Source: Oryctolagus cuniculus
Taxonomy: Eukaryota > Chordata > Mammalia > Lagomorpha > Leporidae
NCBI RefSeq assembly: GCF_964237555.1
Contig: NC_091437.1
Coordinates: 84,680,238-84,744,237, forward strand
Length of the DNA stretch: 64,000 nucleotides
Reading direction: 5' to 3'
Positions 56,068 through 64,000 of the stretch are shown here, one piece after another (positions within the stretch are counted from its first letter, which is position 1; the number at the start of each line of letters is the position of its first letter). The notes beneath the pieces were generated by a model. It was not told where the DNA came from and made no database searches. It saw only the letters and a list, made by a program, of their open reading frames with translations. Made by a program: the position numbers and the translations under genes.

Positions 56068-57107
56068 AATTTCCATGTTTCAAAAATCAAACTCACTAGA
56101 AAAGGGAATAGCCCAATTTCTACCCTGTGGCTACCCATGGACCATGGTGGATTAGGATACTAGGATAGCTCCATCTTTTATGGGTGTCAACTGTGCTTAG
56201 GTTGGTTTTTCATTCAAGAATGTGATAGAAAAGCAGCTGGGGTATGTGAGGCAATTTCATGAAAAAAGGAAGATAAATCTTAGTAATGAGTAAAAGGATT
56301 CTGGATAGATGATAATATAAATGTCTATTGCACATTTTCACTGATATTATGATAATATTTCACCTTTTGTTTTCAGCTTGTACTTTCTTCCTTAGTACTT
56401 TTTGCCATATTCAGATAAATACATTTTAGTTTCAGACTGTATTTTCAGATAAACTCGATTAAAATCCCAGTTAAAAGATTCTTTTAAATGCATAAAAGAT
56501 TTCCCTGTTTGGGGAAGAATAATTCATCTTACATGCATTAAAGTATGACACCATAAATTTTAGTTTATACCATTCTTCAAACTGGGCTGCCATAGCTGCA
56601 TTATTTTCAGCCTATTTTTTTGTTTGAATTTTCTGATTGGCTTGAGGAATAAACAGGAATGTTATATAAATGCCTTATTTTCTATTACTAAAAATAAAAA
56701 TTTCTATACGATTCTCTTATTGCATCAATTAGCTCCCCCCCCAAAAAATAACAACAGCCTTTATGATCTTATACAATTTGAAATGAATTTAACTTTGTAT
56801 TATGTAGAAATATAACATTTGTGAAGCATATGTATAATATACAGATAAATTAACATATTAGCATTGCCTTTATCTGGCAAAATGCAGACATTTCTCCCAT
56901 CACCCTTACTTAGGCATTTATCTCTAACATATGTTAAGTCTAAGTGTGTATAACCAACAGTGATAATTTGGAGGTTATATTTATTTTGCATAATATATCC
57001 CAGAACCACATTGAAAGAAACTATAGGTCAGTTGGGAATTGGAATAGCCTAATTTCCCCCAAAATATATTGGACATCATCCCCACATTGTCCTGCCCCTC
57101 CTTCTTT

Positions 57108-57172
57108 CCTTGCCTCCCTCCCTCTATCCCCTCCTCTCTCTCTCCCTCACTCCTTGCCTCCCTCCTTCCTTC
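57108..57172 (+). repeat. Pyrimidine-rich low-complexity tract
   Basis: Repeats of CCTCC/CTTCC/CTCTC, almost pure C/T. Confidence 0.85.
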
Positions 57173-57797
57173 AAATGCTTTTTAAAACGGTAGTGATAAA
57201 TTGAGGCACAGATTATGGGCAAATGTCATTTAACACCAGTTATGTCAGGAAAACTGAAGCTCTAAAAGATAAATTTTAGACCTTTGTATAATGCCTTAGG
57301 ATTTCCTCTGAGTCACAATAAAGTGAAACATGCTCTGGCCTACCACTTTACAAAGTAAGAGCTGTATGAGGAGCTACTAGATGTCAGTAAATCGAGGTTT
57401 ATTCTTGAAGGGAACAGCAGTTGCTTGGTTACCAAAAAGAAATTCTTGTAGTCAAGAAATATTATCCTATAAGCAGGCAACAGCTTGTGAAGATTTAGAA
57501 AGTTCATGCCTATAGGTATAAATTAGGGCCTCCGTGAATGTCACAAATAGCTACAAAAGATAAAAAAGTTGGTATGATAGATATAACCTTTGTTGATGTG
57601 AGATAAAAGCCTCCAATAGGTCAGAGTACTGTGGCTAATGACCATTTAAAAGACAAAGAACTTTAAGAAAACTGCAAGATTAAGTCTCAGAAAATTGCTA
57701 TTCCTGATACTACAGTGTTATTAGTTATACCATTGAGAAACTTACAGATGTATTTGAATAAAGGAAATATTAGATATTTCAATTTAATGTGTTTTCC

Positions 57798-58120
57798 GGC
57801 TGGCACCACGGCTCACTTTGGGTAGTCCTCCACTGCGGCGCCAGCACCCCGGGTTCTAATCCCTACTGGGGCTCCGGATTCTGTCCCGGTTGCTCCTCTT
57901 CCAGTCCAGCTCTCTGCTGTGGCCCCGGAAGGCAGTGGAGGATGGCCCAGGTGTTTGGGCCCTGCACCCGCATGGGAGACCAGGAGGAAGCACCTGGCTC
58001 CTGGCTTCAGATGGGTGCAGCGCCGGCTGTGGTGGCCATTTGGGGGGTGAACCAACAGAAAAAGGAAGACCTTTCTCTGTCTCTCTCTCACTAACTCTGC
58101 CTGTCAAAAAATAAAAAAAG
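57798..58120 (+). mobile_element. Young CSINE with 12-bp target duplication
   Basis: Plus strand from 'ggctggcaccacggctcac' to 'ctctgcctgtcaaaaaataaaaaaag'. AATGTGTTTTCC is repeated at 57786-57797 and 58121-58132. Confidence 0.94.
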
Positions 58121-58149
58121 AATGTGTTTTCCACATTTATTTCCTCCAG

Positions 58150-58790
58150 TTTTCTCCAAGATATTTTTATTCTTGATCTAACTGTCCAAATAGCTTAATA
58201 ATTAAATTCATTCAACACTATGAATTTTCCTCTAAATAAGTTCTTACCTGAAATCATTAAATTTGGAGTATTGTTCTAATAATTTATTTCTAAGTATTTT
58301 GTACTTAAAAATTTGATCTTATACTCATAAATTAAACCCTAATGCATTTGTACTTGGTTTTTCCTCAAGGTGATTTGATTTCTTGTCCATACGCTAAGCC
58401 TTGTTTAATAGTTAAACATGGATATTATTTTTTGGATTTAGAAGACGCTGACCATCGTAAATTGTGTCTTTATTTATCTAATAAAATGTTAATTAGCTTA
58501 ACATTAAAACTTTCAACAATGGATACCTTTTTCGTTAAAATTTGGAGGAACAAAATTTCTCCTTGATTGTACAGATTCATTTTTCTGTACTAATAGTTTT
58601 GGCATTTATATCTGCTAATGTGGCTGTCAATTTTGTTGGTTTTCATACCATCCTTATGGGTGTGTTTCATCTTCTTTTTCAATCAGTCTTTCCTTTTTTG
58701 TGACTATGTGGTAATACTTCAGTAGTCTATGATTTCTGTATCTATAAAAGAGTAACAGATTTTTACATATCTTTCTGGATTCTGCAGGAG
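58150..58790 (-). mobile_element. Possible L1 ORF2 fragment, minus strand
   Basis: T-rich sequence whose order ('atgaattttcctctaaataag', 'ttgattgtacagattcatttttctgtac') is suggestive of complemented L1 ORF2, but weak. Confidence 0.35.
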
Positions 58791-58799
58791 ATCATTTTA

Positions 58800-59172
58800 A
58801 AGAGTATTTTCTTAGTGAAATAAGCCAGTCCCAAAATGTCAGATATCATATGTTTTCCCTGATCAGGGGGTAACTAATAGGGTATCTAAAATGTATGGTA
58901 TCGGAGTGAAATGGACATTTTGAGATGCAATGTTTGTTTATAGCTCTTGTCTCTTCTGTTGAGGAAGAGTGGTTTTGTTTGTTTGTTTGTTTGTTTTTCT
59001 TCATACTATTTGTTGAATAGTGGGAATGGGAATAGTGGGAATGGGAGAGGGAGAAGGAGGAGGGGTTAGAGCATGGGCAGGAGAGAGGGTAGGGTGGGAA
59101 GTATTGTTATGTTCCTAAATCTGTATATATGAAATATATGTAATTTGTATACTTGAAATAAAATTGAAAAAA
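58800..59172 (+). mobile_element. L1 3' end
   Basis: 'cttagtgaaataagccagtcccaaaatgtcag', 'tttatagctcttgtctcttctg', a G-rich block at 59020-59100, and 'tgttcctaaatctgtatatatgaaatatatgtaatttg'. The same pattern occurs at 3330 and 16090. Confidence 0.85.
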
Positions 59173-59174
59173 AG

Positions 59175-59517
59175 TATTTTCTTTCTAGATAGTATTTCCT
59201 GTCTCTTGTCTACAAAATTTATTTATAGATAACGCAATGTTAAAATCTAAACATTTGTATATGTGGATTGATCTGCTCTCTGTTTACATATTTGAAGGTA
59301 AGTTGGCCTTCAAAACTAGTACCTAGCTTTGGTTATCTTAGCCCTAAAAGGTCAGTGTTTTTTACTAAGTCCAGTTCATTTGGAAAAGTAAAAACAAACA
59401 AGTGTCTTTATTTGTTGTAGTGATTACCTGTACAAAACATTTCCACAAGTTATACTGACCATGTCTTTTGTCCTTTTCTTATTTTCTGTTCAGTTATTTC
59501 ATATAAATGGCAGTCCC

Positions 59518-59575
<58 letters not shown>

Positions 59576-61720
59576 GACCAGGATGTAGAAAAAGAGTAAG
59601 AGAAGAAGTTGAACTTATTTTTATTCTGTATTTGATAACAAAAAGGGCTGGTTACCTAGTTTCTAATTATGGATGCAAAGAATACATAATTAGAGAGAAG
59701 ATAGGAGAATATGTGGATAATTCCTTTTGTTCTTTCTACAGTATGTTTCTAAGAAATGACATAAATGTCAACAAAAAAGTTTTCTGTTTACAATTTAGTT
59801 TTACATACATTGTGATTAATGCCAGATCTTCTTAGATTCTGGCTTTACATCCCATGAAAGTCTGATTTTCCTGTTTGCAGTCTACTCTTTCTTAGGAATT
59901 TTAGTGAAGAGCTGTGAGAAGGTCCAATAGGAAGTGAGGAGCGGGATCCTATTCATTGGATGCTGTTCTGCACTGTAAATCCTTATAGACTAGCAAAAAG
60001 AATAATCCACGAGGGCAAAATATCATCAAATTAAATACTTAAATTCTATTCCCTTGTGTTAACTACTGGTATAACCAGGGCAACCAGTGCTGCATTTGAC
60101 ATCTTAGTTTCCTTATCTGCAGAACAAGAAAGTCACAGTTGATGATCTTGAATTTCATTTATGCTGAAAATAAATTAGTATAAATAATTTATCATTGTAA
60201 ATAAATAAATTTTAATGTTTTTGTAAATTGTGTACCATAGAGTCACATTTCTAGATCCAGGCAAAACTGGGAATAAGACAAAGATATAGAGAATATTTAC
60301 TCCCATTCATGCTTGGTGAGACCACTTCAGGCAGCCAATTTATGGACCACAAGTGCTTCTGTCAGTTCTCACTCTAGTTAATCAAAGAGTTTGATAAGAG
60401 ACATTCAAACTAATTTTTAATGTCTACAGGACACCTTGCTTATGGGTACATATAGATAGACATATACATATATAAAATTCTGTGATTCTAAGATAAGAGT
60501 TTTTCATATTGATTCCTTGCTTGTTTTCATGACACAGAGCAGATGTTATGACATCCTGCAATGTAAGTGGCCCTCTATCCTGATGATCTCTAATGGACGA
60601 TGGTCTGCATGGAGTCTCCATTTATCTTGTGAAACGGAAAAACTAGATATTAGTGTGATGTTGCCCGTAAAATAGCTTTTGTGAGACTCTCGATGGCAAA
60701 CATCAATATTGTGGTTTTTCAAAATTATTAAATATTTGAAGTTTGTATAGCATATCTATAGGGGCAGAAAAACATTCTTACCAGTGAATATCTACTAATC
60801 AGAAGTAACTGGAGCATTTAAACCTGTCAGCTCAGTGCTCATGTTCCATCTTGCACACAATCACTGTGTTTTCCTCTGGCTGGGATCAAGGCTAGGAACA
60901 AGCATTCGTCAAAGAGTGCTTGAAATCGCCAAGAAGCCTGCTGCCAATAGCTTTTACTGTTATGATTTTTAGGGAGCAATTATCATTCAAAATCTGAAGT
61001 CACCTTCATTACAAATAACTTCTAACAAATTCAGGTGTCTCTCATTTTATGTACTTTCCCCCTCTCCGGTGAGTTAGTTAATAATTTCTCTACATTCTTT
61101 AGATTTCAGTAAAGTGAAAACTCCTCCACCCATGCATCCCATAGCCAAGGATCATAGACTAGATTCCTCTTTAAAGTCAAGAACTTCATGGAGAAGAACA
61201 ACATTTCTGAATGTATTTTGGTAAAAACATTATGCAAATTTTGAAAGTAAAAGATTCAAACCACTAAAGGCACATACTGAGGTTGTATTTAGTTAGAAAA
61301 GTCTGACAAGATTTATAAAGTGAAAAATCTACATGGGCCTAGTTTAGGAATTTGAAGCCAAAAATAAAAATTTAAAGAGGAATGTGCCACCTTTGCTCAG
61401 GACAACATTCTCAAAGTTTTCATAGTAAGAAGGAATCGTAATGTGGACAGGTCATCATAAAGGTCTTTTGGTAACAAATGGATCTCTTACATTTCTGTCC
61501 AGTATCAGTTGCCTCTCTTTGAAGAGGATTGAAAAAGAAGAAAAAAACACCACTGAGGGCTTTTTTAATGAGACTTCTACAAAAACAAACAGATTATGTA
61601 CTACTCAAAATGTGCACATCCCTCAATTCATATCTGAAAGTCACTAGCAGCTAGGTACATAGAAAATTGAGAAAACAAACAATTAGAAATTTAAAAAATT
61701 CACTGTGTAGATGAGGGTTT
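59175..61720. other. Mostly unique stretch with one microsatellite
   Basis: (TA)n(TG)n(TA)n at 59519-59575. A short MIR-like piece may lie near 60090-60150. No gene recognised. Confidence 0.4.
59519..59575 (+). repeat. (TA)n(TG)n(TA)n compound microsatellite
   Basis: TA run, about 10 TG units, then about 13 TA units. The TA blocks can fold on each other. Confidence 0.92.
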
Positions 61721-61724
61721 TAAA

Positions 61725-61989
61725 GCACAATACTGCTTAGGGTGCTTGCATCCCGTATCAGAGTCCATAGTTTCAGTTCCAGCTGTTCCAGTTCTGATCC
61801 AGCTTCCTGCTATTGCACTTGGGAAGGCAGCAAATGATGGCTCAAGTACTCGAGTCCCTGCTATTCATGTTGGGAGAACAGGATGGTGTTCTTGTGTCCT
61901 CGTTTTTACCTGGCCCAGTTTCAGCTATTGCAGGCATTTGGAGAGTGGCCCAGGGAACTGAAGATTCTATCTCTCTCTCTCTCTCAAAT

Positions 61990-62024
<35 letters not shown>

Positions 62025-62085
62025 TACACTGTCTTCCAAACAAGTAGAAGTGAATAAATGTATATTTAAAAGTAAATAAATAAAA
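61725..62085 (+). mobile_element. CSINE with (CA)n
   Basis: Plus strand from 'agcacaatactgcttagggtgcttgcatcccg' to 'aagtaaataaataaaa'. The CT-rich block at 61971-61984 has expanded into (CA)n at 61994-62021. Confidence 0.82.
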
Positions 62086-62334
62086 TTATTGTGCAAGGTG
62101 AATCTCAGTTATCCAGTTATATTCACAGTTGAAACTACTCCTATAGATATTCAAAATGCATTTTCCTTTAATGTTAAAAGTTCCTGTGCTTGAACACTGG
62201 AGCAAGTACCCAGCCCTTGGTCAAGAGCAACAGTAAACACCTGGAGACTCATTTTCATTTCTTCCTTTTGCTGATTTTTTATCCAACTCTAATACTTGAT
62301 ATTCCTTTTTTACCATGTTGTTGATTTTTTTCTC

Positions 62335-62545
62335 CTGCAGTTAGGGTATGGTAATAAGGAGCTTGCCAAATATTGAGAATGCATTGCATGCCAAATGCTG
62401 AACATTTTTCATAGTGTATGGAGTTCTCATGATGCTGAAGCAAGGGTGTAATTTCTCCACTGTAAGATGAGATAATAGAGTGTCTGGGAGGTGAAATGCT
62501 TTGTCCAGGGTTGCATGGAAACATCATGGTCAAAATGAAATTAAA
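62335..62545 (+). mobile_element. MIR element
   Basis: 'attgcatgccaaatgctgaac', 'ggagttctcatgatgctgaag' and 'aatttctccactgtaagatgagataatag...gctttgtccagggttgcatgg' follow MIR order. Confidence 0.65.
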
Positions 62546-62554
62546 ACTGTTCTC

Positions 62555-62865
62555 TGGGGAGTGGATGTGTTGCCTTGCAGTTGAGACACTCACATCTCAT
62601 CTAGGAGAACCTGGGTTTGATCACTGGCCCCAGCTGCTGACTCCAGCTTCCCATTGTTACAGATTCTGGGAGGCAGACGTGATAGTTTGAGTGATTATTT
62701 TCCTGCCACCAATATGGGAGAACAGGACTGAATTCCCAGATCCTTGCTCTGGTTCCAGCTTATCCCTGATCATTGTGAGCATTTGGGGAGTGAACCACTG
62801 GATGAGAACTCTCTCTTAAGTCTTTCTCTGTCTCTATCTAGCTGCCTCTCAAATAAATGTTAAAG
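62555..62865 (+). mobile_element. Old CSINE
   Basis: Plus strand from 'tctggggagtggatgtgttgcc' to 'ctgcctctcaaataaatgttaaag'. Older C-repeat subfamily. Confidence 0.78.
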
Positions 62866-62869
62866 ATTT

Positions 62870-63890
62870 TTGTAAGCCTTTTCTTTTTTATAAGATAAAT
62901 ATTTTCTTGTAAATACATGTGCTGACATCTAAAGACCAAAACTCAAATGTAAAGTACTGGACAAATAGAGAACAAGTGCAAATGATTTTTTAAGGCACAA
63001 AATCAAAGCTACCTCCTTTATATAAGCAAGCCTACACGATTTCTTTTCTTTCATAGTTCTTTGTAACTTTGGTGAAAGCACTTAGCAAATGATTTTTGTG
63101 TCTAGTTTTAATCTCTTACTTGTATATTCTTTCAGGAAAACCTTGGCTTAGTCATTTCCCTATAGAAAAATAGCCAATTTGTTGAAATGATTTAAATAAT
63201 TATTGCAGATAATAAGGCTCTACTTGAATTTCAAATGCATTTATAGTTTTGATGACAGCCAAAAACAAACAGACAAACAAAACCAGAACCAATGCAGAGT
63301 ATGCTAATTTCTCATTCTTTTTTCAGCTTCCTCATCAACACTGGAATATGGCCAAAATTCAAATTAAGGGGAAGTGACATGGATGCTTCAAGTTATAATT
63401 GTAAATCTACTAACCCCTAAAAAATATGCTACCTTGGATTTCAAATATATGTTCCAGTCTTTTAGCAAGTAGCTATTCAAGATTACTACTGCAAAAGATA
63501 AATTTGACATCTTCCACATTGAGTCTTTTGAGGAGTATTTTATTAATGGGAAACATTAAGTATTTGTAGTTTAATTGCCCACTGGAACAGAGATCAACAC
63601 TTAATATGTGAGGTCAGGTGGAATAAGAATTTTATATAATGTTTTGTTGACTGAGTAATTGGAGTATGAATTTTTCATCTGTCTATCCACAAATATTTAT
63701 TGACATGTGAAAATGTTCCAGGAACCATTCAGAGAGAGAACTGACATATTGCAAATAGACAACCTCCTGCACGGGTATTCATCAAAACAGGCTTTGGCTC
63801 TTCTTCCTCCCACTTATAGGGTGGTTGATACTATAGTGATCAGTGTACTCTTTTCTTTTTCTTTCTGTGTCTCTCTAATAGAATTTTGTT
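62870..63890. other. No feature seen
   Basis: AT-rich unique sequence. Confidence 0.4.
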
Positions 63891-63892
63891 TT

Positions 63893-64000
63893 TATTTATA
63901 TATTTATTTATGAGAAAGAGAGAGACAGAGAGATTGGGAAAAGAGCTCCCAGTCTTTGGTTCACTGTCCATATGCCTGCAATAGACAGGATTGGCCATGT
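63893..64000 (-). mobile_element. CSINE cut by the window end
   Basis: Minus-strand tail complement 'tttatatatttatttatgagaaag', a (GA)n run and 'tttggttcactgtccatatgcc'. The head lies beyond the window. Confidence 0.8.

Larger units (their letters stand above)
55180..57785. other. Repeat-poor stretch with a (CA)n and a pyrimidine tract
   Basis: (CA)13 at 56042-56067 and a C/T-rich tract at 57108-57172. Otherwise nothing recognised. Confidence 0.45.

Overview
This window is non-coding, repeat-dense mammalian DNA. It is almost certainly from a lagomorph, most likely rabbit (Oryctolagus cuniculus). The diagnosis rests on dozens of copies of the lagomorph tRNA-derived C-repeat (CSINE). These begin with GGCCGGCGCyGyGGCTCA, carry a CCGGGTTCTAGTCCC B-box, and end in a CT-rich stretch followed by CTGTCAAA/AAATAAATA. 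The window also holds several 3' ends of the rabbit-type young LINE-1. I found no intact protein-coding gene. The short open frames I examined are repeat-derived or chance.

Layout: 0.2-7.6 kb is a pile-up of CSINEs, mostly inverted, with an old L1 3' end. 7.86-10.41 kb is the most striking object: a complete, recently integrated, non-coding LTR retroelement on the minus strand, inserted inside an older CSINE. Its two 466-bp LTRs look identical by eye, it has a 5-bp target duplication, a tRNA-His primer-binding site, a polypurine tract, and about 1.6 kb of internal sequence made largely of tandem repeats with no gag/pol/env. 10.4-13.9 kb holds a MaLR LTR, a MIR and further CSINEs. 13.9-21.5 kb is a long decayed ancient L1 on the plus strand, broken by later insertions. 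21.5-23.8 kb holds L1 pieces on the minus strand. 23.8-32 kb is sparser, with L2/MIR relics and CSINEs. 32-35.7 kb has two young L1 3' ends in tandem, then an old L1 ORF2 fragment. 36.7-37.2 kb is a DNA transposon interrupted by another. 38-40 kb is an L1 ORF1 relic. 40.4-41.1 kb is a processed alpha-tubulin pseudogene. 43.9-48 kb is a Tigger/MER2-like relic followed by an ancient L1 that was later hit by a young L1 and several CSINEs. 50.07-50.55 kb is a solo LTR of the same family as the 7.9-kb element. 50.6-53.9 kb and 55.2-57.8 kb are repeat-poor. 53.9-54.3 kb is a second MaLR LTR. The end of the window holds L1 and CSINE relics and a CSINE cut by the window edge.

How the parts relate: the CSINEs and processed pseudogene carry the marks of L1-driven insertion (target duplications, A-rich tails). 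The LTR element must borrow proteins from an intact relative that is not in this window. Family names for old repeats come from recognition by eye, so their boundaries are approximate.
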